Source of the DNA: Maribacter sp.
GTDB taxonomy: Bacteria > Bacteroidota > Bacteroidia > Flavobacteriales > Flavobacteriaceae
NCBI GenBank assembly: GCA_018679695.1
Contig: JAHHKH010000295.1
Location: forward strand, 1-27,903
DNA: 27,903 nt
Direction of reading: 5' to 3'
Of the stretch, positions 16,337 to 23,680 are shown in pieces. The position numbers and the translations under genes are program-made. Every line of letters starts with the position of its first letter. Within the stretch, counting starts at the first letter, position 1. The notes under the pieces are model-generated. The model made no database searches and was not told the origin of the DNA. It was given only the letters and a program-made list of their open reading frames with translations.

Positions 16337-16448
16337 AGTTTATCTCAACAGTACTTAATTGATATTTTTGGATTGGGTTCTTTTTTAAAGAATGATAATT
16401 GGTTTCCATGGTGTTACCAATTTTATGGTAAATGTTGGCAAGGCCAAT

Positions 16449-17138
16449 TCACAGCGTTACTATTTCCTTCAAAATAATCCACACATTATTGGCAACGATT
16501 TGTTGTCCCTCTACCGTTGGGTGAATACCGTCGTCTTGGTTCAATTCGGGGTTTCCAGCTACGCCATCCAATAGAAAGGGTATGAGATGCAAATTATTTC
16601 TCTTAGCTAGGTCTGGAAAAATCTCCCTGAATTCAGCGGTATAGTCAGCACCCATATTTGGGGGAATCTGCATTCCTGCAAGAATAATCTTGGTTTTAGG
16701 ATTTTTTCCATGTACCGCATCAATAATGGCTTGTAGGTTCTTGTAGGTTTCTTCCAATGGGATGCCCCGTAAACCGTCATTGGCACCCAATTCCAAAACG
16801 AAAATATCGACCTTTTGCTTCAAGACCCAATTCAATCTGTTCTTTCCACTAGCTGTGGTCTCCCCACTTAAACCGGCATTGATGATCTCATAGTTTAGCT
16901 GTAGTGAATCGATTTTCTTTTGGATAATAGCAGGGAAAGCTTCGTCTAGATCCAAACCCATACCGGCAGTTAGGCTATTCCCGAAAAAGAGAATGACCTT
17001 TTTTACAACTTCATCCGAATCTTTTACATCAACTGCAATGACATTTCTTTCGACTTCTTCCGTTTTTTTGGTTTTATCGCCGCAAGAAACCAAAAGAAAA
17101 AACACTAAAAAATAACTAAACTTTAAGATTGTGCGCAT
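16449..17138 (-). CDS. TesA-like SGNH hydrolase (arylesterase/lysophospholipase), lipoprotein
   Basis: This is a 229-aa esterase/lipase of the SGNH superfamily, similar in layout to E. coli TesA (thioesterase I/lysophospholipase L1). Block I is G53-N54-S55-L-T-A-G with nucleophile S55, block III is G118-A-N120-D, and block V is D203-G-I-H206-P. Unlike TesA, the N-terminus is a lipoprotein signal with Cys19 in 'LLVSCGDK', followed by a linker of about 28 residues rich in Lys/Glu/Asp, so the enzyme should be tethered. It is transcribed divergently from the YbbA/YbbP-like transporter across a 74-nt gap, the same order as in Gammaproteobacteria. That suggests it works with the transporter on membrane lipids or lipid-like compounds. 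Confidence 0.92.
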   Translation of the reverse strand: MRTILKFSYFLVFFLLVSCGDKTKKTEEVERNVIAVDVKDSDEVVKKVILFFGNSLTAGMGLDLDEAFPAIIQKKIDSLQLNYEIINAGLSGETTASGKNRLNWVLKQKVDIFVLELGANDGLRGIPLEETYKNLQAIIDAVHGKNPKTKIILAGMQIPPNMGADYTAEFREIFPDLAKRNNLHLIPFLLDGVAGNPELNQDDGIHPTVEGQQIVANNVWIILKEIVTL

Positions 17139-17212
17139 AGGTTCGAGGTGAATATATCAAAATCATTTCCTTATTTTGTCCCTTTGGTCCAAAGTAACTC
17201 TAAAATTGCGAT

Positions 17213-17902
17213 ATGGCAAAGATATTAAACGTTCATAATCTAAAGAAAACCTATAAAAGTGGCGATAGGGAACTAACAGTATTGGATGAGATCTCCTTTG
17301 CTATAGAAGAAGGCGACACTTTCGCAATTGTGGGTCCTTCTGGGAGCGGAAAAACCACTTTATTAGGGCTCTGTGCTGGACTTGACCAGATCGATTCTGG
17401 AACCATAGAACTATGTGGATCGGAACTAGGAACTATCGACGAGGACCAACGTGCATTATTAAGGAATAGGCATGTAGGTTTTATTTTTCAGGATTTTCAG
17501 CTTTTGCCAACATTAACAGCCCTAGAGAATGTGAGTGTTCCTTTGGAACTGCAGAGTGGAAAAAACGCTGGAATCAAGGCTAGGGAACTTTTGGGTAAAG
17601 TAGGCCTGGCAGACAGAATACATCATTATCCCTCACAACTTTCTGGTGGGGAACAACAAAGAGTTGCATTGGCACGTGCTTTTTCAAATTCACCATCTAT
17701 CTTATTTGCTGACGAACCTACTGGTAATCTTGATGAAGAAACCGGTGAAAAAGTGGTGGACTTGTTGTTTGAACTTAACAAGGAAGCGGGTACGACCCTG
17801 GTCATTGTTACCCATGATCTTGAGCTAGCGAAAAAGAACCAACATATCCTTCGATTAAAAGGAGGTAAAATAGTAGCGAACGGGAACATTGTACTTTCAT
17901 GA
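17213..17902 (+). CDS. ABC transporter ATP-binding protein, YbbA/LolD type
   Basis: This is the 229-aa nucleotide-binding subunit of a MacB-superfamily transporter. The Walker A motif is G41-PSGSGKT48, the Q-loop is in 'GFIFQDFQLLPTLTALENV', the signature is L143-S-G-G-E147, and Walker B is 'LFADEPTGNLD' at 164-174. H201 is the switch histidine. The length and the 'TALENVSVPLEL' segment are typical of the LolD/YbbA/MacB group. It overlaps the permease gene by four bases (ATGA at 17899), so they form one unit. The gap to the divergent TesA-like gene contains a CTTTGG-T-CCAAAG palindrome (17182-17194), which may act as an operator. Confidence 0.94.
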   Translation: MAKILNVHNLKKTYKSGDRELTVLDEISFAIEEGDTFAIVGPSGSGKTTLLGLCAGLDQIDSGTIELCGSELGTIDEDQRALLRNRHVGFIFQDFQLLPTLTALENVSVPLELQSGKNAGIKARELLGKVGLADRIHHYPSQLSGGEQQRVALARAFSNSPSILFADEPTGNLDEETGEKVVDLLFELNKEAGTTLVIVTHDLELAKKNQHILRLKGGKIVANGNIVLS

Positions 17903-20457
17903 ATGATTTTCATGTATATATAAGAAAAACCAATCTTAATTGGTTGGTGAGGATGGCATTCCGCGATGGTAGGGCCAGTAGTAGAAGATTGGTTCTTTTT
18001 ATGGCATCGATAGTTCTAGGTATCGCTGCTGTAGTATCCATACAGTCTTTTAGTGAAAATTTAAAGGAGAGTATCCAAGGGCAATCCAAGGCACTTATGG
18101 GTGCCGATTATCTTATTGATAGTAACCAATCACCCAATGAAACGGTATTGTCGATTATTGATTCTTTGGGCGGGGCCCAGGCGAAGGAGGTCAAATTTGT
18201 TTCTATGGCAGCCTTCCCAAAAGGAAATACGACCAAATTGATCCAAGTAAGGGGAATCGAAGGCGATTTTCCATTCTATGGTGAGTTAGAGACCACACCT
18301 GAATCTGCGGGAAGGGAATATGCAAGGGAGAATGGCGCTTTGGTAGATGCCACGGTGATGTTGCAGTTTCAATTACAAAAAGGGGATAGCATTAAGATTG
18401 GAAATTTGACATTTCCGATTATCGGATCATTGAAATCGGCTCCTGGGAGTACGGCAATTTCAGCATCTGTAGCTCCTCCAGTAATAATTCCATATCACTT
18501 TATTGAAGCTACTGGGTTATTGCAAAAGGGAAGCCGTGTAGGGTACAATTATTATTTTACCGCAAAGGCCGATACCGATCTGGATAAATTGTATCAGGAA
18601 GTTGATCCCAAACTGGATCTTGAAAATGCTGATATGGATACCCATGTTCAAACCAGTCAGCGTTTAGGTCGACGCTATGAGAATGTAGGCAAGTTTTTGA
18701 ATCTTGTTGCCTTTATTGCGTTATTGCTAGGTTGTGTGGGTATCGCTAGTTCAGTGCATATTTATATCAAGGAAAAGTTGAAGACCGTGGCCGTACTCAA
18801 GTGCCTTGGGGCTACACGTAAACAGACGTTTTTGATTTATCTGATCCAAATAATAACCCTTGGCTTCATTGGGGGATTATTGGGTGCATTGGCCGGTCTA
18901 GCACTTCAGCAACTTTTTCCCATTATTTTCCAAGAGTTTTTACCTTTTGAGGTGCAGGTTACCTTGTCCGCACAACCTGTCATTTTGGGACTTTTACTAG
19001 GTATTTCCATGTCGGTTCTATTTGCTTTGTCTCCCTTATTGGGCACCTGGTATGTCTCTCCTTTACAAGTACTGCGTATCCAGGAAGGGGTAAATACGAA
19101 ATTTCGAAAAATGTCGGTTTTCGTGATGGTGTTGATTTTAATTTTTGTTTACCTATTTTCATTTTGGTTACTTAAAAGCTGGAGTTTGGCCTTGGCTTTT
19201 GTGTTGGGTATTGTAGTGACCTTTTCTGTACTGTCAGGTATCGCTACCTTGTTTATGAAGTTCATAAAGAAGTTTTTTCCTTCCTCCTGGGGCTTTATCG
19301 CACGACAGAGTCTCTTGAATCTATATCGTCCGAATAACCAGACGATGGTGCTCATTTTGGCCATTGGAGTTGGCACATTTTTAATAAGTACGCTCTATTT
19401 TACTAAAGATATTTTATTGGCCAAAACCACTTTGGATGAAAGTAATCAGAATCCTAATATTATTTTACTTGACGTACAAACGCAACAGAAAGAGGATATT
19501 GTTAACAGTTTAGTGCCTAAAGGGTTTCCAATTATAGATAACATACCAATTGTTACTATGAGGCTACATAGCATTAAAGGACGGGAGATAAATGATATGC
19601 GTTCCGATTCTGTTACAACAATGAATAAATGGATTTTGTATCATGAATTCAGGGTAACTTATCGCGATTCATTAGTCGCTTCGGAAACTTTAATGGAAGG
19701 GGAGTGGGTAGCTGAGAATAACCAAATCGATAAGCCTATACCTATTTCATTATCAGATAATGTAGCGGCAGATGCACAAGTCACCCTAGGAGACATTATC
19801 GTATTCAATGTACAGGGTGTATTAATGGAAACCGTGGTAAGCAGCATTCGAAAGGTGGACTGGGCTCGTATGCAATTGAATTTCTCTATAGTCTTTCCAA
19901 AGGGTGTACTTGAAAACGCCCCTCAATTCAATATACTTACGACCAACGTCGGTGATGAAAGCTCTTCGGCCCAATTACAGCGGGAACTTGTACGTAGATT
20001 TCCCAATGTCTCAATTATCGATTTAAGGCAGGTAATAACCATTATCGAAGGTATTTTGGATAAGATTTCATGGGCCATAAACTTTATGGCACTATTCAGC
20101 ATTTTTACAGGTATTATCGTTTTGATAGGCTCTGTTCGTAACAGTAAGTATCAGCGTATAAAAGAAAGTGTCCTACTTCGCACAATGGGGGCGCGTAGTC
20201 AACAGATATTAAAAATTACAGCATTGGAGTATCTATATTTGGGTGTTTTGGGTAGCAGCACCGGAATTTTGCTCTCATTATTGGGGAGTCAATTACTGGC
20301 AGTATTCGTATTTGAGACATCATTTGTACCTGCCATGGAACCTTTTTCCATTCTATTACCGGGAATTACGCTATTGGTTTTGGCAATTGGCCTTTTTAAT
20401 AGCAGGAGTGTCATTCGTAGTTCACCTTTGCAGGTCTTACGAAAAGAAATGGGATAG
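17899..20457 (+). CDS. ABC transporter permease, YbbP-like with two FtsX domains
   Basis: This 852-aa membrane protein has two FtsX/MacB-type core regions, the layout of YbbP (about 800 aa, ten membrane helices). An N-terminal membrane helix is at about 32-52. A periplasmic domain runs to about 265. FtsX core one spans roughly 265-400 ('LVAFIALLLGCVGIASSVHI', then 'EKLKTVAVLKCLGATRKQTF'). A middle hydrophobic pair follows, then a second periplasmic domain. FtsX core two spans about 725-845 ('FMALFSIFTGIIVLIGSVRN', 'SVLLRTMGARSQQILKITAL' and 'SRSVIRSSPLQVLRKEMG'). Transporters of this type do mechanotransmission or extract lipids rather than simple import. With the divergent TesA-like lipoprotein it forms a plausible lipid-handling unit. 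The gap after it (20458-20750) has no gene but an array of motifs. Confidence 0.93.
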   Translation: MNDFHVYIRKTNLNWLVRMAFRDGRASSRRLVLFMASIVLGIAAVVSIQSFSENLKESIQGQSKALMGADYLIDSNQSPNETVLSIIDSLGGAQAKEVKFVSMAAFPKGNTTKLIQVRGIEGDFPFYGELETTPESAGREYARENGALVDATVMLQFQLQKGDSIKIGNLTFPIIGSLKSAPGSTAISASVAPPVIIPYHFIEATGLLQKGSRVGYNYYFTAKADTDLDKLYQEVDPKLDLENADMDTHVQTSQRLGRRYENVGKFLNLVAFIALLLGCVGIASSVHIYIKEKLKTVAVLKCLGATRKQTFLIYLIQIITLGFIGGLLGALAGLALQQLFPIIFQEFLPFEVQVTLSAQPVILGLLLGISMSVLFALSPLLGTWYVSPLQVLRIQEGVNTKFRKMSVFVMVLILIFVYLFSFWLLKSWSLALAFVLGIVVTFSVLSGIATLFMKFIKKFFPSSWGFIARQSLLNLYRPNNQTMVLILAIGVGTFLISTLYFTKDILLAKTTLDESNQNPNIILLDVQTQQKEDIVNSLVPKGFPIIDNIPIVTMRLHSIKGREINDMRSDSVTTMNKWILYHEFRVTYRDSLVASETLMEGEWVAENNQIDKPIPISLSDNVAADAQVTLGDIIVFNVQGVLMETVVSSIRKVDWARMQLNFSIVFPKGVLENAPQFNILTTNVGDESSSAQLQRELVRRFPNVSIIDLRQVITIIEGILDKISWAINFMALFSIFTGIIVLIGSVRNSKYQRIKESVLLRTMGARSQQILKITALEYLYLGVLGSSTGILLSLLGSQLLAVFVFETSFVPAMEPFSILLPGITLLVLAIGLFNSRSVIRSSPLQVLRKEMG

Positions 20458-20569
20458 GTAAGATTCAATTGGTCAATGCAGGGTTAACGACAATATCAGG
20501 TAGCCAAGGCCAGTATAAATAGTTTGGACTGAAACTTGAGTATTATTGACTTACAAACCCCTTAATAAT

Positions 20570-20695
20570 CATCGTTGAAATGCATATATAATCGATAAAC
20601 GGTATTACTAAATGTGGTTTTCCACGATAAAAACATGCATTTCATCGGGAAAAGCACACTTTATCGATAAAAGTTTACTTTTAATCGAATTTTGG
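20570..20695 (+). promoter_or_regulatory. Array of six phased CG-centred elements upstream of the first small secreted gene
   Basis: Six related elements have their central C at 20573, 20593, 20625, 20646, 20665 and 20686. The centre-to-centre spacings are 20, 32, 21, 19 and 21 nt, close to two or three helical turns. The common form is TTTNATCGATAAAA; the fifth copy contains the perfect palindrome TTTATCGATAAA (20661-20672). The last element lies 65 nt before the ATG at 20751. It looks like an iterated binding site for a regulator, which I cannot name. A GAATTTTG sequence (20687-20694), one mismatch from TAnnTTTG, overlaps the last element. Confidence 0.45.
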
Positions 20696-20750
20696 AATGC
20701 TTGGATAGGACTCCCTAAGTTATCATAATGGACCAAATCTACTATTGACC

Positions 20751-21029
20751 ATGCGAGACTTTTTATTTGTAGTAACTTTATTATTAGTTATGGGCTTTGT
20801 ATCCCATGCCCAAGACAATCACCAAAAGAATAGAATAACCACAATTGAAAAGGGATTAGCATTGACAGTCATAGATGCCTCGCTCAAGCCTAGTCACGTT
20901 TTTATTTCGTCTTTTAAATTGAGACAGGCTAAAAGAGGTGATACTGCAAGTATCTATATGTACAAGAATACCAAAATTAAAAGAGCTTTGGCTTTTATGA
21001 CAAGAAGGGATAGACCGAAATTAGCATAA
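20751..21029 (+). CDS. Small secreted protein, paralogue 1 (92 aa)
   Basis: I do not recognise this family by name. The start is the ATG at 20751; a TTG two codons upstream is less likely. Residues 1-21 are a Sec signal (MRDFLFVVTLLLVMGFVSHAQ, cleavage after Ala20). The mature part is about 72 residues with a basic C-terminal motif 'KNTKIKRALAFMTRRDRPKL' close to the stop. The same motif ends the protein at 21574-21831. The middle part 'EKGLALTVIDASLKPSHVF' resembles 'EPIKMGIVLDSGIITTSD' of the paralogue in position and pattern. The shared end suggests a processing, binding or localisation signal. It follows an array of phased elements and precedes a tiny membrane-protein ORF 147 nt downstream. 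Confidence 0.75.
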   Translation: MRDFLFVVTLLLVMGFVSHAQDNHQKNRITTIEKGLALTVIDASLKPSHVFISSFKLRQAKRGDTASIYMYKNTKIKRALAFMTRRDRPKLA

Positions 21030-21176
21030 GAATCTCGCCGTACTTAAATAATTCACTTCGCTTTTTATCCCCATTCTGGATTAACCCCATTGACAATATC
21101 AAATACCAATGTGCCGAACTAATAGGTGCTAATTGTAACTAACACTATCCTTATTAGGTTCTAAATAAAGCCAATT
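21030..21176. other. Intergenic stretch, no gene seen
   Basis: No credible reading frame. It holds the sequence GACAATATCA (21092-21101), also present after the YbbP-like gene at 20489-20498 with similar flanks (GGRTTAAC before it, RRTA and CC after it). Confidence 0.4.
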
Positions 21177-21317
21177 ATGGCCATTTGGATCACCGTAATC
21201 ATTTTACTTTCAATATGGCTACGGTTAAAGCCCCATTTGCCAGCCCTTAGGGACAAAAAGCACATATCTGGTCGCGTTGAAGTGATCTATAACTTATTAG
21301 CACCGATAAAAAAGTAG
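21177..21317 (+). CDS. Candidate 46-aa single-pass membrane microprotein
   Basis: This short frame starts 'MAIWITVIILLSIWLRLKPH' and ends 'YNLLAPIKK'. Residues 2-16 form a hydrophobic segment, then come basic residues and a short amphipathic tail. It is below the usual gene-calling length. The reason to list it is position and layout: it follows secreted paralogue 1 just as another tiny membrane ORF (21871-22005) follows paralogue 2, and both end in a Pro-Ile-Lys tail. It could still be a chance frame in a gene-poor stretch; the 147-nt gap to the preceding gene argues for a separate start or none. Confidence 0.35.
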   Translation: MAIWITVIILLSIWLRLKPHLPALRDKKHISGRVEVIYNLLAPIKK

Positions 21318-21573
21318 GACGGCTGCCTAATCTTCCATACATACCTCAACAAGGGTTATATACTTTTAATAGTACACAACAAATACGTATTGGAATACCG
21401 ATTAAATACATATACACTCGGTGAGTTGAAATGGACTTGTTTTTATTTCATCGAGCATTTCCATCACTTCATCCAAACTTTTCCCGATAACCGAAAAATA
21501 AGGGCTTTTCACCGTTTTCCGGATCCCCATAGGCTTCATTTGGCGTTAAATTTATGTAACCCAAGTCGATATT
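21318..21573 (+). other. Gene-poor leader of paralogue 2 with looser CG elements
   Basis: There is no convincing gene, and the frame that crosses the region (21390-21641) overlaps the signal peptide of paralogue 2. CG-centred elements occur at 21399, 21419, 21452, 21485, 21492, 21513 and 21520. TTTTCCCGATAA and ATTTCATCG recall TTTTCCACGATAA and ATTTCATCG in the first array. TAAATTTA (21547-21554) is one mismatch from the -7 consensus. Confidence 0.35.
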
Positions 21574-21831
21574 ATGAAAGCTATTTTTACCTTAATTCTT
21601 GTTCTTTTTTTCGGTCTAACGGCGCTAGCGCAAAACACTAAAACAAATGATACAGTGGAGCCTATTAAAATGGGGATTGTTTTGGATAGTGGGATTATCA
21701 CTACTAGCGATAGTAAAGAAATTAAGATTACTTCGGAAAAAGGTGTTGCGCGTTTATACAAATTCAAAAATTCGCGTATAAAAAAAGCTTTGGCCTTTAC
21801 CACTAAAAAGGACAAGCCTAAATTAGTTTAG
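21574..21831 (+). CDS. Small secreted protein, paralogue 2 (85 aa)
   Basis: This is the paralogue of the protein at 20751-21029; the family is not one I can name. Residues 1-19 are a Sec signal (MKAIFTLILVLFFGLTALA, then Q). The mature protein is about 66 residues and ends in 'KNSRIKKALAFTTKKDKPKL' plus Val, nearly the same as paralogue 1 with conservative Lys/Arg and Thr/Ser changes. The middle is mixed beta-type and acidic: 'IVLDSGIITTSDSKEIKITS'. A small beta-rich exported domain with a conserved basic tail is likely. A tiny membrane ORF follows, then a perfect palindrome at 22023-22058. Whether the tail is cut or binds a surface partner is not known. Confidence 0.8.
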   Translation: MKAIFTLILVLFFGLTALAQNTKTNDTVEPIKMGIVLDSGIITTSDSKEIKITSEKGVARLYKFKNSRIKKALAFTTKKDKPKLV

Positions 21832-21870
21832 TAATAATTGATTTGAACCTAAACGAATTTTGTTCCCAGA

Positions 21871-22005
21871 ATGATATTCCAAAACCTACATAGTATGATA
21901 CTTTTTATTCTTTTAATCCCAGTTGCTTTGTTTATCGTGAACGGTATTGTTTTTCCTAAAACAAAAGGATTTTTACAACCCATTAAAATACCGGTGAAGA
22001 AATAA
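21871..22005 (+). CDS. Candidate 44-aa membrane microprotein
   Basis: The frame reads 'MIFQNLHSMILFILLIPVAL' and then 'FIVNGIVFPKTKGFLQPIKI' and PVKK. An internal ATG at 21895 gives a 36-aa form starting directly with the hydrophobic segment (ILFILLIPVALFIVNGIVF), which may be the true start. A single membrane helix is followed by a basic Pro-Ile-Lys tail. It lies 39 nt (or 63 nt) after paralogue 2 and 17 nt before the palindromic terminator, a position that fits the last gene of a transcript. Coding status is uncertain because of its size. Confidence 0.5.
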   Translation: MIFQNLHSMILFILLIPVALFIVNGIVFPKTKGFLQPIKIPVKK

Positions 22006-22022
22006 TACATAATTATAAATGA

Positions 22023-22058
22023 AATGACCCCTTATCCGAATTCGGATAAGGGGTCATT
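22023..22058. terminator. Perfect 36-bp palindrome, probable bidirectional terminator
   Basis: AATGACCCCTTATCCGAA is followed with no spacer by its exact reverse complement, giving 18-bp arms. It lies in the 73-nt gap between the plus-strand microprotein (ends 22005) and the minus-strand amidohydrolase (ends 22079), the right place for a shared terminator. No long T-run follows on either side, only AT-rich sequence. Confidence 0.7.
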
Positions 22059-22078
22059 ATGTTCAATATTTTAGTAAG

Positions 22079-23644
22079 CTATTCCTTAATACCCGGCTGT
22101 AAAATTTTATAGTTCAATTTTTTCTTTTCAATATCAACCATATCCTTAACTTCTTTCAATAAGGCCTTGGCATCATATACAATTCCATCTTTTATGGTGT
22201 ATTTGACCCCTCCGACCCGAACAACTTCATTATCCTCGGTTAATCTGACAGCTCCTGTACCATATAATACCTTTAAATTTTTAAGAGGATTTTCTTCGAC
22301 TACCACAAAGTCTGCCAATTTACCCACAGTTACAGTTCCTACCTTATCATCAATACCCAATGCTTCAGCACCATTTAGGGTAGCGGAGCGTATGATTTCC
22401 AAAGGATGAAAACCTGCCTCACGTAATAATTCCAATTCGCGTACATAGGCAAAGCCATACAACTGGAAAATAAATCCTGAGTCAGACCCCGCAGTAACCC
22501 TGCCACCTCTATTCTTATATTCATTTACAAAAGTCATCCATAATTTATAGTTTTCTTTCCAGGCCACTTCTTGTTCGGTGCCCCAATCATGCCAATATGA
22601 ACCGTGTGAAATTTTACTGGGTTGGTAAAAGTCCCAAAGTGAGGGCAGCGTATAGTCCTCATGCCATTCAGCTCGTCTTGCCCTTTGCAAATCACGACTG
22701 GCCTCATAGATATTAAAAGTTGGGTCTAGGGTGAAATTCAATGCAAGGAGCTCGTCCATTACCGCATTCCAATGCTCCGAGTACGGTTTTGCAGCTTGCT
22801 GCCATAAACGACCCGCTTCTTCGAATCTATGTTGTTCGTTATTATAATTATAATCCAATGGATAATCCTGAACTGTCCTGTCTTCGAACAGGGCTTCTGG
22901 AAGTCCGTACCAGTGTTCCATACTAGTAAGTCCCGCCCTAGCCGAATGCAATACATTCCAACGTGCAACATTCAATTGGGCATGATGGCATGCGGATCGT
23001 AAACCCAGTTTTTTATTTTCACGTAAGGCCGCATCCATAATCTCGGGTTCAGCACCAAAAAACTTTATACCGTCTGCACCTTTTTTAGCATTGTTTCGTA
23101 CCCATTCACGGGCCATTTCTGGCGAAGTAATAGGTCCGCCATTGCCCTGTCCGAAACCAGTATAAGCTAAAATTCTAGGTGCAACGATTTCATTCTTGGC
23201 GCTTTTTTGCTTTAAATCGAGGGTAAAATCCACCCCACGTCCACTAGGTTCGCGAACCGTAGTGATTCCATGTCCCATCCATAGTCTAAAAACATATTCT
23301 GAATCGGCCCCTTGGGCATTTCCACCAATATGCCCGTGCATGTCTACAAATCCGGGCATCAAATACATGCCTGTGCAATCGAGTTCCTTACCACCAGCCT
23401 TCAATTGTGGTCGGTTGTCTTCCTTGATGGCGACACCCGGGTAACCTACAACCTGTATTTTTTTTATGATATTATTCTCAACCACAATGTCTATTGGGCC
23501 CTGCGGTGGTGCCCCATTTCCATTGATAAGCATTACCCCGCGAATAATCAGTTGGGAGTGTGGGCCATCTCCCGCGGCACTTTGGGCTACTATATTTATA
23601 CTCCAAAAGAGCAGAGTGGCTAATAGAATATTGATTTTTTTCAT
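22079..23644 (-). CDS. Secreted amidohydrolase-superfamily protein
   Basis: This is a 521-aa metal-dependent hydrolase of the amidohydrolase superfamily with a Sec signal (MKKINILLATLLFWSINIVAQ). Metal-ligand positions are visible: H103 and H105 in 'VDMHGHIGG', K194 in 'DGIKFFG' (likely carboxylated), H221 in 'SACHHAQL', H244 in 'SMEHWYG', and D388 in 'VTAGSDSG'. The C-terminal 'LNGAEALGIDDKVGTVTVGK' is the usual closing strand motif. The active site is closest to the imidazolonepropionase/Xaa-Pro dipeptidase-like group, so a secreted dipeptidase or related amidase is likely, without a firm substrate. It lies 36 nt after the M14 peptidase gene and is probably co-transcribed, a pair that could finish peptide digestion. 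Confidence 0.92.
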   Translation of the reverse strand: MKKINILLATLLFWSINIVAQSAAGDGPHSQLIIRGVMLINGNGAPPQGPIDIVVENNIIKKIQVVGYPGVAIKEDNRPQLKAGGKELDCTGMYLMPGFVDMHGHIGGNAQGADSEYVFRLWMGHGITTVREPSGRGVDFTLDLKQKSAKNEIVAPRILAYTGFGQGNGGPITSPEMAREWVRNNAKKGADGIKFFGAEPEIMDAALRENKKLGLRSACHHAQLNVARWNVLHSARAGLTSMEHWYGLPEALFEDRTVQDYPLDYNYNNEQHRFEEAGRLWQQAAKPYSEHWNAVMDELLALNFTLDPTFNIYEASRDLQRARRAEWHEDYTLPSLWDFYQPSKISHGSYWHDWGTEQEVAWKENYKLWMTFVNEYKNRGGRVTAGSDSGFIFQLYGFAYVRELELLREAGFHPLEIIRSATLNGAEALGIDDKVGTVTVGKLADFVVVEENPLKNLKVLYGTGAVRLTEDNEVVRVGGVKYTIKDGIVYDAKALLKEVKDMVDIEKKKLNYKILQPGIKE

Positions 23645-23680
23645 TTATTGTTCTTGTGTTTATTGTTATGTTCGGTTGGC

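Noticed and set aside
20570..20695. CRISPR-like array
   Set aside because: The repeated units are about 14 nt, imperfect, with 5-18 nt between them; this is a binding-site array, not repeats with spacers.
21390..21641. An 83-aa frame across the leader of paralogue 2
   Set aside because: It overlaps the signal peptide of the real secreted gene and has no recognisable features.
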